NCBI GenBank assembly: GCA_030549205.1
Contig: JAUKTV010000001.1
Coordinates: forward strand, 1,302,001-1,366,000
DNA from: Apiosordaria backusii
Taxonomy: Eukaryota; Ascomycota; Sordariomycetes; Sordariales; Lasiosphaeriaceae
DNA: 64,000 nucleotides
Reading direction: 5' to 3'
Shown: positions 34,576 through 45,526 of the stretch, one piece after another
Layout of the letters: every line of letters begins with the position of its first letter
Numbering within the stretch: position 1 is the first letter of the stretch
Made by a program: the position numbers and the translations under genes
Notes under the pieces: model-generated
What the model saw: the letters and a program-made list of their open reading frames with translations, nothing else
What the model was told of the DNA's origin: nothing
The model's database searches: none

Positions 34576-35304
34576 ATGGCAGAGGAGGAGAAGGCAGAAA
34601 ACGTAACCACTCAGGGCGAACCATTCTCGAGCACCATAGGCATCCTAGTCCGCACAGTCCGTTCGACCAGGCAAACATGCCCCGATGCGCATGATTGCTT
34701 GAAAGCCGTCATAGCCCGAGCCATCTGGAGGTTCTATGCCATCGGCAATAAGTGGAAAGCTTGTTATCCGCGCTGGTTCATTACTAACCGGCTGTACCAC
34801 GCCGCCAGGGAGGAGTTTGAAGCACTAGAACGAACATCTGGCGAAGTAACCGATTGCCACAGGGAGCTGTCTTGGATGATGGAGAGATGCGATAAGCTGT
34901 GGCTTGAATACAAGGCAGAAGCGGAGCAGAGGCGGCGGAATAGTGACATTTACTACATTGTTGATAGGATATTCTCCGAAGTGCTCGACATGGCCACCAC
35001 TCCAGATCCTAACCGATGGGGTTTCTTCAGGTGGAGGATCACCATTGCCGTCATTGCGGATATCGAAATTTCTTGTGGCGACACCAAGAATGCGGATTTC
35101 CCAGATTCGCTCGTGACCAAGAAGCTTCAGAAAGCGGCCAGTTACATGTACAACTTGGACGGACTCGGAAAGTTCCACGGAGGGCGATGGCTCTTGTTGG
35201 AAAGGCTGATGGAAATACAACAGAGATGTGGAGAGCTATGTGAAATTCAACAGTTTATTGAGAGGGGACTGAAGGTGTGGGAGAAATCGCAACTGCCAGG
35301 ATAA
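34576..35304 (+). CDS. Uncharacterised helical protein
   Basis: 242 codons, intronless. I do not recognise the family. The sequence is well mixed and helical in character, with many Trp/Tyr/Cys residues (AIWRFYAIGNKWKACYPRWF, ELSWMMERCDKLWLEY, FFRWRITIAVIADIE), unlike a random frame. There is no signal peptide or transmembrane helix, and no coiled coil comparable to its neighbours. It is divergent from the 34033-34566 gene and convergent with rad57. It may be a lineage-restricted gene in an accessory pocket between conserved Pol III and Rad57 genes. Confidence 0.6.
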   Translation: MAEEEKAENVTTQGEPFSSTIGILVRTVRSTRQTCPDAHDCLKAVIARAIWRFYAIGNKWKACYPRWFITNRLYHAAREEFEALERTSGEVTDCHRELSWMMERCDKLWLEYKAEAEQRRRNSDIYYIVDRIFSEVLDMATTPDPNRWGFFRWRITIAVIADIEISCGDTKNADFPDSLVTKKLQKAASYMYNLDGLGKFHGGRWLLLERLMEIQQRCGELCEIQQFIERGLKVWEKSQLPG

Positions 35305-35666
35305 ATCAGTCATGGGAGATTGTGCAGAAAGGACTAGAAGGAACAGAAACCCCAAAAGAGATGCAGTCAATAGTCAGTTGTCTTTATTAACAAAACAATA
35401 ACCACCAAAATTTCTCTTATATCCTCTTGCCATAGAATGTACAAACCATCATCTATACCTACTCTCCCCAACCTTCGGCCTGGCGTGGTTATATCAGCTA
35501 AAAACAACCATCTATCCCCTACCCTGGCCAACATCTGGCATGGCGGTGCTATATCACCCAAACAGCCACCCATCGCGACTCTCTCTATGACTACCTCGTT
35601 ACTATACCCTTCTTAATCAATTCTCCTTTCAAGGCTTTGTATTTCTTCCAACAAATATCCTGACTT
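35305..35666. other. Convergent 3' region with imperfect duplication
   Basis: Spacer between the 3' ends of the unknown plus-strand gene and rad57. Two imperfect copies of a roughly 60-bp segment (around 35455-35515 and 35515-35575) share ggc(a/g)tgg, tatatca and acaaccatct/acagccaccc blocks, suggesting an old local duplication. Confidence 0.4.
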
Positions 35667-37130
35667 TTAATCCTCCTCAGTATGAACAGCCCTCAAACCC
35701 CCCATCCAAACCTCAAACTCCACCGGCCCTCCCTCCTTTTTCTTTTTATTTCCCAACTCCGAGGGCGGCGCATTACATCCCCAAACAACCTTCATCCACC
35801 TCTTCCACCCCTTCATCGCTTGTACTCCCTCCCCCGTTTCCCTGTTCGCATGCTCACCATACCCGTAATTCACCGGCCTCCTGAAAAGCGCTATCCTCCC
35901 TGATATCTGCGTCGACCAGACCAACCCCAAGCTTGGCGTTTTCAACGGGTAATCCAGTGACGGATTATCGCCCCATCCGGTAAACCATTTCTGCTGGTGG
36001 TCCAATGATAGAGCGGGGTGGGCGTTGATCTCCTCCTCCTGGGCTGGGAACTCGGGGTTAAGCTGTGGTTGTGGTGGTGGTTCTTGGTTATCAACCGCAG
36101 GAACAGGACGAGAGCGGGATGCCAAGGGTGATTCCTGTGATTGCTTCCCCAATACATTCGGAAACGGTGCTTTCAAAGACGACGCCGGGGTTTTCGGAGG
36201 AGCAGGCGTCTTAGGCCCGGTCGTCCCGGAGGCAAACCCAGAAAATCGATCAGCGACTTGGTTGGAGACCACCACTGCGAGGTTGTACTTCTGGGCCAAG
36301 TCCCTCAGGTGCATGCCGAGCTTGATCAGCTCGTTGGTGCGAGCTCCCATGTTGGAGGAGATGCCCGAGTTGGCGGAGCGCTCGAATTCGGCGCGGTAGT
36401 TGGCTGCTACCGAGTCGAGGATGAGGAGGCCTATTCCTCTGCGCTCGATTTCCACGGGAGCCTGGAAGGTGAGGATGTGGTCTTGGGATTCGAGGTCGGG
36501 GGTGGTGGTGCTGACTATGTTGTCTAGCGATGGGCGGTCGTAGACTGGAAAAGTGGAAAATAAGGGGTTGGTGGATATCATTTGGGAGAGGCGGCGGGTG
36601 GAGAGGGCGGCTTCGGTGCTGATGTATAAAGCTGGTCGGCCGAGGCCGTGGGGAGGGGGAAGTTGCACGGCGAGGAGGAGGGTGAGGAGGAATTGGGTCT
36701 TGCCGGCGCCGGATTCACCGGTTATTTCGGTGACATGGCCGGTTGGGATGCCGCCTCCGAGGGCGCGGTCGAGGAGGGGGTCGAGGGTGCTGATTGTTTG
36801 CCATTGTTCTGCGAGTTCGGAGGCGGTGTGCTTTAATCTACTGTGCTGCGGAGGGTGGTGATGCGAGGGTTCACCGTTTGACTGTGCATCGTCGTGTTGG
36901 GGTAGTAGTGGTGGTGGTGGTGGATTTGCAACACCAAGATCTGAGTGGAGGGCATCCAAGATGGCGTCACAGAGACGCTTCACATTTGGCAGTTTGGTTC
37001 TGGCTTCTATTTCGGCAGGGTCTAGTGTCAAGAGGTCGCCGGTGGTGTATCCCCGTGACTCGAGGGCTGAGATCAGGCCGCCAAACTGTTTGACTGGGAA
37101 ATCTGGCAGGACTCGCAGCAGGTCCGTCAT
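35667..37130 (-). CDS. rad57: Rad57-type RecA/Rad51 paralog
   Basis: A single exon of 487 residues from the MTDLLRVLPDFPVKQFGG start at 37130. The frame is open to 37718, but that extension is low-quality and likely 5' UTR. The N-terminal helical domain (residues 1-65) is followed by a Pro/His linker and a RecA ATPase core. Walker A is GESGAGKT (138-145), within GGGIPTGHVTEITGESGAGK. Walker B is LLILDS (235-240). The NELIKLGMHLRDLAQKYNLAVVVSNQVADRF block also matches Rad51 paralogs. The N-terminal wording of the core is closer to Rad57/XRCC3 than to Rad51 or Rad55. Rad57 with Rad55 promotes Rad51 filament assembly in homologous recombination. A Pro/Ser/Gln-rich insertion of about 90 residues (PKTPAPPKTPASS...) precedes the last beta strands (GLVWSTQISGRIALFRRP). 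Confidence 0.9.
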   Translation of the reverse strand: MTDLLRVLPDFPVKQFGGLISALESRGYTTGDLLTLDPAEIEARTKLPNVKRLCDAILDALHSDLGVANPPPPPLLPQHDDAQSNGEPSHHHPPQHSRLKHTASELAEQWQTISTLDPLLDRALGGGIPTGHVTEITGESGAGKTQFLLTLLLAVQLPPPHGLGRPALYISTEAALSTRRLSQMISTNPLFSTFPVYDRPSLDNIVSTTTPDLESQDHILTFQAPVEIERRGIGLLILDSVAANYRAEFERSANSGISSNMGARTNELIKLGMHLRDLAQKYNLAVVVSNQVADRFSGFASGTTGPKTPAPPKTPASSLKAPFPNVLGKQSQESPLASRSRPVPAVDNQEPPPQPQLNPEFPAQEEEINAHPALSLDHQQKWFTGWGDNPSLDYPLKTPSLGLVWSTQISGRIALFRRPVNYGYGEHANRETGEGVQAMKGWKRWMKVVWGCNAPPSELGNKKKKEGGPVEFEVWMGGLRAVHTEED

Positions 37131-37862
37131 GTTCTTCTTTTGAAGATGAGAACCTTGATGAGTTGATATCGATATCAGATAATCAGGCAACGGAGGACGT
37201 TTGCTCGGCACCGAAGTGGGGCCGTCCGATCTGGCGTGCAGTGCGATGCTTGGCAGGCCTTTCAGGCATTCCCTACTGGGATTAGCGCTTCCAAGAGCTG
37301 GGAACCGCTGCAGGGTTATTTCTGGGGGCAATAAAATTAAAGGTAGGACCTCTGCATGTTTCTTCTTGTTCTTGGATGCATGGCGCCAGGCACATTTTTT
37401 CAGCCCCTGAGATCGACATGTCAAGACCACCTCACACTCAACAGATGGTGTTTGCTCTCCCAACGTTGCCCACTGCATTACAATGGGATGGCCGGTGGTA
37501 GCACAAACCCAAGTAACCCTACACTCAATCAACAAATCCTCCCATGTTCTTGGAAATGGAGAATGCTGTGTCCCATGTGTGCTGTCATCTACCACCATCC
37601 TCCATCCGGTTGTAATGCCTGCAGCTAATGTCTCACACCCCGGCCCCCTTCCCGCTTCCCACACGGAGTCCTCTTTTACATAAACATCTCCTACCCATGG
37701 CACATGTCTGCCGATCACCGCTGACCCGGAAAAGAGCTGCGTCTTTTCTTGTGCCTGCTGGCTGGCGCCGTAATGTCAAACGCGCTCTAACTTGTGCTTC
37801 TTTTCTTCCACGTCGTCGTCGCCATCGCTTGTGATTCAGGTGAGGCAAGCCAGCAAGCGAAG
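37131..37862. other. Divergent promoter region
   Basis: About 730 bp between the divergent rad57 (-) and Cys-rich membrane protein (+) genes. It must hold both promoters. The minus-strand frame stays open through most of it in continuation of rad57, but its translation looks like untranslated sequence. No specific site was identified. Confidence 0.4.
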
Positions 37863-40065
37863 ATGAGGACATCAACACTTTGCCAGTTCGCCCTCTTTGG
37901 CATCTCCGTCGAGGCATTGGCCTTTCCAGGTCCACAGCCAACTGGTGTTATCGCGTTGGAAGACAGTAACGGGTGGACGCCAAAACCAACAGCAGCCCCA
38001 GCTTTCCACGAAGTGCTGCGACGTCAGAATGGCAGGCCATCCAACTACATCGCCGCTCCCGACAACACTTGCGGCTATGTTGACGCTAATAGACGTATGT
38101 ATGATTCCAGATCAGTGGATGAACATTGAGCTAATTGTTTTTAGGTGACCCATTGACCTGCCCTGACAGCAGCCAGCAATGTATCTTCATCACGGCTTCA
38201 GGCAAAGCCTCGGCGGCTGTAGGATGCTGTGGAAATGGCGGCTGTAATATCCACACGGCCTGTTTGGATAGGAAGGACCTCAAGGACTGTGACGAAGACT
38301 GCCAGGCAGACCCCCAGATTCTCAAGTGGTATGTTTGTTTATCCAACTTGTGTATTGCCAGCACTAACAACCTTGTAGTTCGGCATTCGCCAAACAGTTG
38401 TGCAATACTATCAGCTATGAGTTTGGAGCAGTTGACTATTACTGCAGTATTTTCAGGCAGAGAAACATAGAGGAGGCCGACACAACTCATGTGGGTCAAA
38501 GGGGGAGGACCATGTCTACCATTACTCCAACCAGCACCTCAACCCGGCGTACCTCCACTGCTTCTACCAAGAGTGGCAGTAGCTCATCGCGGTCATCGGA
38601 CCCGATCTCATCACTCGAGACAGAAACGCCAACTACGGATAGGTCGCTCGAAACAGGCTCTTCCAGCGCCGACCTGGCCCCAGCAGCAACATCATCAGAT
38701 GCCGCTGCCGCAGTCCCGGCTGAGAGCTCCTCGTCCAACACTGGCGCCATTGTGGGAGGTGTTATTGGTGCTATCGGTGCTATCGCTCTCATTGCCTTTG
38801 CCTTCATTTTTATCCGCCGCCGGAAGAGAGAGCAAGAAGGCCAGACACAGATTCCCGATGGGCCACCTCAGCCCCCTATGTATCAGCAGCCATCCTCGCA
38901 ACCTCCATCGCAGCCGCCGTCACAGCCTCAAATGTATCAACAGTCCGCGCCACCACAGCAGCCTTCTACTTACGCGCAATCGCAAGCTACCACATACCAA
39001 GCATCTTCCTATCAGCCATCACAGCCCTCCATGTACGAGAAACCGCAACCATCGACTTTCCAGCAACAGCCACCATCCCAGCCTGTCCTAGTCGTGTCCC
39101 CCTTCTCCGATCCTCCGCGTCAACATCAAAGCCAGTCTGAGACACCTTCTTTTACATCCATTTCCTCATCGTCCGCAGCATCTGCCATTCCCCCACCACT
39201 AAATCTTTCATCTTCTACGTCATCGCCGTACCAGCAATACCAACACCAGCCGGTACCTCCTGCTCAGCTTTCTCCTCTCTCAGGTAGCACTATCGCCGCT
39301 CTGGCCGCCGTGCCTGACACACAAAAGTCAGCTTATCATAACCACCCTCCACCTGAGAAATCGCCAAACTATTATCCAGCTCCTAGCCCTATGTCTACGC
39401 CGGCTGCTTCTCCCCGGTTTTCCTTTGACGGAACTGCTCAAGCGCCTCAGCCTCTCCAGCCATACCGGCCAGAGTCCGCTGCCTATCCCAACCAGCCACA
39501 GTACCAACCCAAGCAATACAAGCCTTACGTCCCTAACACGGCCGCAACCCAGGAAGCTATGGACTCGCCGATATCTGCTTATAACGCTCTACCAGTCAGC
39601 CCGGTGTCGGCATTAGGGTCTCATCCAATGGACGACATACCTGTGGTATTGGCGACGGCAACGGTAGGGACGAGAAGAAACCCGAGTGTGAAGAGAGGAA
39701 GCGGGGAGAAGGGAGGTGCCGTACCGCTTGTTCTGCAGCCCGGACTGGGTGCCCAACGATTCGCGCCTGGAACAGTGAAGCAGGTGACGGTGCAGAGGGG
39801 CATGTCGAGGCGTGGTCAGAATCCCATGTCACAGTCCCCAGTGCAGCAACAGCAGGGGCAGGAATCAAATCAGGGTCAGGTTCAGGGCCAATCGCCAACA
39901 CAACCAACACAAGCCCAACAGCAGCCAAAACCAATAGGGGAGGAGGGTGAGGAGAAACAACAGCAGCAACCCCAGGCCCACGACCAACATGCTCAAGAGC
40001 CAAATCAGGGGCTGACACAGGAGAAAGAGCCACATCGGATTGAGAAGGTTGCTGCTGCTCCGTGA
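37863..40065 (+). CDS. Cys-rich signal-peptide, single-TM surface protein with Gln/Pro tail
   Basis: Three exons: 37863-38094, 38145-38328 and 38379-40065. Donors are GTATGT and GTATGT, and the second acceptor is preceded by CACTAACAACC. Joined length is 700 residues. Signal peptide: MRTSTLCQFALFGISVEALA, cut before FPGPQ. The ectodomain (about residues 70-175) has many cysteines (TCGYV, LTCPDSSQQC, VGCCGNGGCNIHTAC, DCDEDCQAD, KQLCNTIS, DYYCS), suggesting a disulfide-rich module. A Ser/Thr-rich stalk suited to O-mannosylation follows. One transmembrane helix (about 260-283, AIVGGVIGAIGAIALIAFAF) is followed by RRRKRE stop-transfer. The cytoplasmic tail of about 400 residues is Gln/Pro/Ser-rich. 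The overall plan matches fungal wall-integrity sensors or surface receptors, but I cannot name the Cys module. Confidence 0.85.
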
Positions 40066-40299
40066 TGAGATGATTTTGGTTTAGGCTGAGATTGATATGA
40101 TTGGTGATTTTTGGAATGGAATGATTTGTATGAGAAAAGAAAAAGACGTCAAGGAGCGGACGTCGCGGATACCCCCTTGATTTTTGGATGTTTACTTTCG
40201 TTGAGGGACGGCTGTCTCCTCACTGTCTTTGGGGCTTTTTGGACACGATACTGTGGTGCTGAGTTGGGTTCGTTTTTAACATTCGACGTACATACTTAT

Positions 40300-40338
<39 letters not shown>

Positions 40339-41151
40339 TATCTACACTTACATAGATACATTGCTCACACAGAGACGGCAGAGTCAAAAGACGCGTCAGA
40401 GCATAGAATGAAGATTGGAGCCTTTTGCTTCCAAGTTACTCTTAGTCTTGAATGTGCTATCTGTTTGATGCTGTGACTTGCATTCACGGAGATGATGTCC
40501 CCAACTTAGTTTGTGTTATCACAGTTTGTGGCTCATATGTGGTCTCTTTGGAAAACAAACAGACTGTCACAACCTCTGAAAGTAGTGTTGGGGTTATTTA
40601 TAGCGAGTTTTTGACATCAACATGGCCAGAGAAATCCGCAAGAAGCTTGGTCATGAAAAGGGGGCCTCCAGGAGAGCCCTCACTGCCAACCCCAGCCCTC
40701 ACATGAAGACGAGGAACACAAATTCAGGGATCTTGGCAATTCACTCCAAGGCTTGGCAGGGACATAATGTGAGTGGGGTTGATTCCCCACCATTTGCGCA
40801 CTTGGTCCGTGCTTTGACCTCTAGGGCTCCACAGCACGGACCCGGCCCTACAATGTCGCCGATTTTTTTCGCCCACATTTTGCAAAAACATATCGTGCCT
40901 TGCTCTGACCTTCCCACAACCGTTCAGTAGTCAACGACCAACGACGTAAGTACCACCACGATACCCATTGCCCTCGATCAGCCCGACGGAATCGAAGCGA
41001 GTGTCGATATATGCGGATTCAAAAGATTCAGTGTCTCCGAGAACCTTGCAGCTTTTCGTCAATCTTTCGACACCCGCTTCGAATATCCACCACCGGCCAG
41101 CAGCATCGCGAACAATTTTGCTAACCCGACTTCACAACAGAAACCGGCAAG
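40066..41151. other. Intergenic region with T31 tract
   Basis: 3' flank of the surface-protein gene and the eS8 promoter. A run of 31 T occupies 40305-40335. Open frames (for example 40622-40930) have no recognisable domain. A pyrimidine-rich region precedes the eS8 start, as is common for ribosomal protein genes. Confidence 0.5.
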
Positions 41152-42144
41152 ATGGGTATCTCTCGTGACTCTCGGCATAAGCGCTCCCACACCGGTGCCA
41201 AGCGAGCGCAAGTTCTCCCCCTTCCCTTTGTTTTTTCGGGTGGTGTCTATGGAATTCAAGACGGTGGTTGCTAACTTGTCTTTGTGCTGCAGTTTCTACC
41301 GTATGTCCTAACTTCCTCCTCCCGTTTCCTAATACTATACATTTGCCCCTCGACATTTGGGGGCACTCGAAGGTCCGCATGGAGGTTCCTGTGGTGGTTC
41401 ACACACTGGTTGCCTTTTTTGCTTCGAGAGGAGCGGAGGGGCTGCGGTGTTGTGGGCTGCCGCAGGAACTAGCAACCCATCGCGTTCTGAGCCTGTTATC
41501 GCACACTAGAAATGAAAGCAATTTCTGACAGTAGCGAACAGGGAAGAAGAGAGCCTTCGAGCTTGGTCGCCAGCCCGCCAACACCCGTATCGGTGCCAAG
41601 CGCATCCACACCGTCCGCACCCGCGGTGGCAACCACAAGTACCGTGCCCTTCGTCTTGACTCCGGTAACTTTGCCTGGGCCTCCGAGGGTACCACCCGCA
41701 AGACCCGTGTCATCGTTGTCGCCTGTATGTTTTCCCATGAAAGACTGCCGAGGATTCAAGATGTTGACGAGATTTGCAGACCATCCCTCCAACAACGAGC
41801 TTGTCCGCACCAACACCCTGACCAAGTCCGCCGTCGTCCAGATCGATGCCGCTCCTTTCCGTCAGTGGTACGAGGCCCACTACGGCCAGCCCCTCGGCCG
41901 CCGTCGCCAGCAGAAGCAGGGCCAGACCGTTGAGGAGGTGAAGAAGTCCAAGTCTGTCGAGAAGAAGCAGGCTGCCCGCTTCGCCGCCGGTGGCAAGGTC
42001 GACCCCGCTATTGAGAAGCAGTTCGAGGCCGGTCGTCTCTACGCCGTCATCTCTTCCCGCCCTGGCCAGTCCGGCCGTGCCGATGGCTACATCCTCGAGG
42101 GTGAGGAGCTCGCTTTCTACCAGCGCAAGATCCACCACAAGTAA
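41152..42144 (+). CDS. rps8: 40S ribosomal protein eS8 (Rps8) with 8-nt microexon
   Basis: Four exons: 41152-41207, 41293-41300 (8 nt), 41542-41724 and 41780-42144, totalling 203 residues, the family's usual size. The sequence runs MGISRDSRHKRSHTGAKR, A-F-Y-R, then KKRAFELGRQPANTRIGAKR, IHTVRTRGGNHKYRALRLD, and ends RADGYILEGEELAFYQRKIH. The FYR segment can only be coded by the 8-nt microexon between a GCTAAC...CTGCAG acceptor and a GTATGT donor. To keep frame, exon 1 must end at a GC donor (GCAAGT at 41208), making intron 1 a GC-AG intron. The GT three bases further on would shift the frame. The protein binds 18S rRNA in the small subunit. High-expression codon bias (C-ending codons) is evident in exons 3 and 4. 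Confidence 0.93.
41208..41292 (+). other. Probable GC-AG intron in rps8
   Basis: It starts GCAAGT and ends GTTGCTAACTTGTCTTTGTG followed by CTGCAG, 85 nt. Only this GC donor gives phase 2, which the following 8-nt exon and exon 3 require. The exon base just before it is C rather than the usual G. Confidence 0.8.
41293..41300 (+). other. rps8: 8-nt microexon of rps8
   Basis: The bases TTTCTACC, bounded by AG and GTATGT, complete codons for Ala-Phe-Tyr-Arg between the conserved GAKR and KKRAFE blocks of eS8. Skipping it would shift the frame. Confidence 0.82.
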
Positions 42145-42816
42145 GCGTATCGCTTGCGTGTGAGGACAAAAAAGGACAAATAGGGTCTGAGCTCGGGTTC
42201 GCGTCGGTTTTTCCCGCATGGTGTTATTGTCTTTTATGGGCTGCCCATCTGAATTCGCCGGTAATAGGCACGGCGCGGGGATATCGGGGACATAGGGCAA
42301 TGGAAAATGATATACCCACCAGCAGACGCGGTTCGCGCGAATAATCGAGCCAGGTCAAGCCAATTTGTGTGTTGATGTGTTCATGATGTATTTTTTGTGT
42401 TTGTCTGTGATGTGTCTGTCGTGTCCTCGCCATGTCTTCAAAACCGGTGCTGGGCTATGGCTTTGGTCGTTCTGGCAGTCTATCAATTGTCCCAGCTCTG
42501 CCTAAACGTTAGAAATGCAAGACGTCAAACGAAGGGTAAGCTTCCAAGAATCTGTCAAAAGTTTTCGGCCAAAGAGCTCTAAGTTAGCAAAACTCATCTC
42601 ACCCACCTTTCCTCATATGCGCACTTCTGTCCAGCAATATGCAAACTAAGGCACCTTGAACAGAAGTGAATTAAACACAGAAACCTAACATCTTTCATAC
42701 TCCTTCTTTTCCTACTCAAACAACACAAGTGTGTATGTATACCTAGCCAATGCAACAATCCATCATTACTCATATTCATTCCACCCGCCCCATCCTAGCC
42801 TTCCTTTTCTATCCCC
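42145..42816. other. Convergent 3' region of rps8 and ctf4
   Basis: A 672-bp spacer between two converging genes, with AT-richer 3' UTR-like sequence on both sides. No gene or RNA was recognised. Confidence 0.45.
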
Positions 42817-45526
42817 CTAAAAATCACTCTCATCCCCACTATCAAACCCCCCTCTCCCTCCTCTGTTTGCCGTTGTCATCCGTCCATCACTCCTACTCCT
42901 AACCACACCCCCCACTCTTTCTTCTCCCAACTCCCTAATCTTTTCTCCCAGCACACTCCTCCCATACCGCTCCGCAATCTTCCCCGCGGCCTCCATCATC
43001 TTCCCCGACGTGTCGCGCATGAGCTTGACAACCTCCAACGCGCGCATCCCTCGCTCCTCGCCGCCCTCGCGGCATTCAACGGCGAGCAGCTGAAGCAGCG
43101 TCTTGTCGATCTCGAGCTCAAGCCTACTCTGCAACGCCCGCTGTGAGGCAGTGGATTTTGTCACTTCCAGTAAATCGTCCAGTTGAGTCGCTTGGATGGA
43201 CTTGAGCATGAACCCCTGAATCAACCCCTTCGCTTCTTTGCTCTCCCCCCCTTCTTCTTCTTCGTCCTCCTCTTCGCTGGAAGAGGGGTTGTTGTCGAGC
43301 ATCATATCATCATCATCCGCCGCCCTCTTCTTCCTTTTCTTTGGCTTAGCAGCAGTGTGAGGACCGGATAACGGGATAGAAAACTCAAATTCCGACAGCA
43401 ACGGCCGCGGGAAGTAAGGGTACTGATCCCCTCCCTTTAGGATAATACAATGGAACTTGTTGTCCGCCACCGCGATGGGAAAATAACTCTCATTTTTGCG
43501 GCCGGAGCGCAGTCTGGGCAGGAGGGTGGTGTCCAGCAATGGAACCCAGTAGGCTCGGGAGGGGGAGCGCCAGTGGAGGAGGGTGAGGAGCGTGCCGAGG
43601 GAGTCGTATATACAGGGGTCCTGGACACACACACGGGTTAGGATACAAATAAATAAATAAAGGGGGGACAAAAAGGGGACATACACCCTGATCGGAAAAG
43701 AACACCGATTTAACTGTTGCCCCTTCTGGCAAGGCGACAATGTCCTCGTTCTGGCAGATTTCGTCTCGCTTGATGTTGTAGATGGAATAGAGGAGCTTGG
43801 AGAAGCCGTCTGCGCCGACTGGACCATTGCCGATGGTCATGATGTAGTCGTTCCATCCCGCGCAGGTGACCACAGGGGTGGATTTCGGCCGGTAGACGCG
43901 GTAGGGGATGCCAAAGAGGGTGTACACCCTGACGTAGTTTGCTGTTGTGGTGACAGTGATGAAGTTTTCTCCTAGGGCCATAGCCAGCACGGCTTCACCC
44001 TTGGGGAGGGTAATCCGCCAGTCGTTTCTTTGCGTCCAGGTTTCGTGGGGGCGGTAAAATACCACTGCTGGGGCGTCTTCCTTTGGAGGGCACGAGAATA
44101 AAGCGCCTGCGTTGGTGAGACAGGCCTGGTCATACAGAAAAGTGTCGGTGAAGTGAAAGTCGCGGTGGAATTCGTGGTCGTAGAACTCGACGGTGACGGT
44201 GTGGTGCGAGTCTTGATCGACGGTCCAGATGAAGCCTATTAGGTTGAGGCAGAGGTACTTCCTGTTGCCACGCCAGGGGGTGGAGCCGGGTTGGAAAGGG
44301 GGGTGGTGCTGAAGCTGGGAGGAGTAGTTGCCGCGTTTGGAAGGGGGTTGTCCGTTGGCGGTGTCATCAGCGGGGCGTTTACGTCCGGCGTTGAGCGCAT
44401 AGCCCGCGCCGTCGTCGTCGACCACAAAGTCGTCTTCGTCTACTGCGTCTAGGTCGTCGTCTAGAAGGTCATCGAAGCTGTCTGGGGTGCCGGCCCGGGG
44501 ACGGCTAGGGAGGGGTTGCTTGTTGATGCCATTGGAGATCCCGACAAGGGGGTCGTGGATAAAGGGGGCTGGTTGCCGGGGCAGCTTGAGCATCGAAGCA
44601 AACTGCTCCGAGACAAACTCTGGGCTGATAAAGACTTCTCCGTTGGAGGTGGTAAAAGAGGCGAGGTTCTTGGTAGGGTGCCAGGCAATGTCGATGACGT
44701 TGGGATATTCATATCTGGCGATCACGCTCTGGTCCTTGGTAGACCAAATCAACAACTTTCTGTCCTTGCCGGCCGAGGCGAGCAGTGCTCCATTGGGAGA
44801 CCAAGCCAAGGCAGTGATGTCCCCTTCGTGTCCGTTGGCAAACACTCGTTGCTTTTCCCAGTCATTCTTGGACACAACCTGAATATCTCTGGTGGGTGTG
44901 GCCACCGCGAACGCCCGACCATCAGGGTGCCAAACCACCTTGGTCGAGGCCTCGGAATCTGTCTGCACCCTGCCAATGACACCGTCCACTTTGCGGATGA
45001 GCTCTGGGTGGTCTGCCGTCAGAGAGTAGATGTAGATGATGCCATTGGTACATGAAACCGCAAGCATGGTGCCCTTGGGGTCGAATGAAATGTGCTTTGT
45101 CTGCTCTCCATGTTCCTTCAGTGTGAGCAGGTTCGTAGTATCCTCCATGTTAACCAGCTTGACCGTGAGCTCGTCACTGGCGACGGCGCACCACTTGTCA
45201 TCTGGGGAGAGGGCAACATCGCGAACTGGAAGACTTGTCCGTGTAAGGAGGCGGTCAAACATGTTGGTCTCGAGCGAGTAGTAGGCGAGGGTGCCATCTT
45301 CCGAGCCGGCAACGAAGAACTTGTTGCTTGTCGAGACGGCAACGTTTTGTTCCTGGCAGTCGTCGACATTGTCGGGTTCTCCGTCTGAGCCTGTCTTGTA
45401 TACGCGGATGGTGTTGTTGGAGCCGACAGTGACGAGCTTTGTTCCATCTGGAGTGTAGGCGCATTTGGTGGTGCCTGAGGTATGGGCTGGGCGAGCCCTT
45501 GGTCGGGATGCGATGACCGACGCCAT
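42817..45526 (-). CDS. ctf4: Ctf4/Mcl1/SepB DNA-replication hub protein
   Basis: Two exons, 45526-43685 and 43620-42817, with a GTATGT donor and CCTAACCC branch, giving 881 residues. The first about 330 residues form a WD40 propeller (repeats such as TGTTKCAYTPDGTKLVTVGS, LAWSPNGALLASAGKDRKLL). An acidic/KRP linker follows (DDLLDDDLDAVDEDDFVVDD). Next comes the second, SepB-type propeller from about residue 420 (WRGNRKYLCLNLIGFIWTVD, VEFYDHEFHRDFHFTD, YVRVYTLFGIPYRVYR), and a C-terminal helical region with a KPKKRKKRAADDDD nuclear-localisation-like patch. The family trimerises and links the CMG helicase to DNA polymerase alpha-primase and other replisome clients. The N-terminus and both propellers are intact. 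The gene diverges from the WD40 gene at 50814, with a degenerate transposon between them. Confidence 0.95.

Noticed and set aside
37131..37718. 196-residue N-terminal extension of Rad57
   Set aside because: The conserved helical start of the family begins at 37130. The upstream translation is unlike any Rad51 paralog and most likely represents 5' UTR and promoter.
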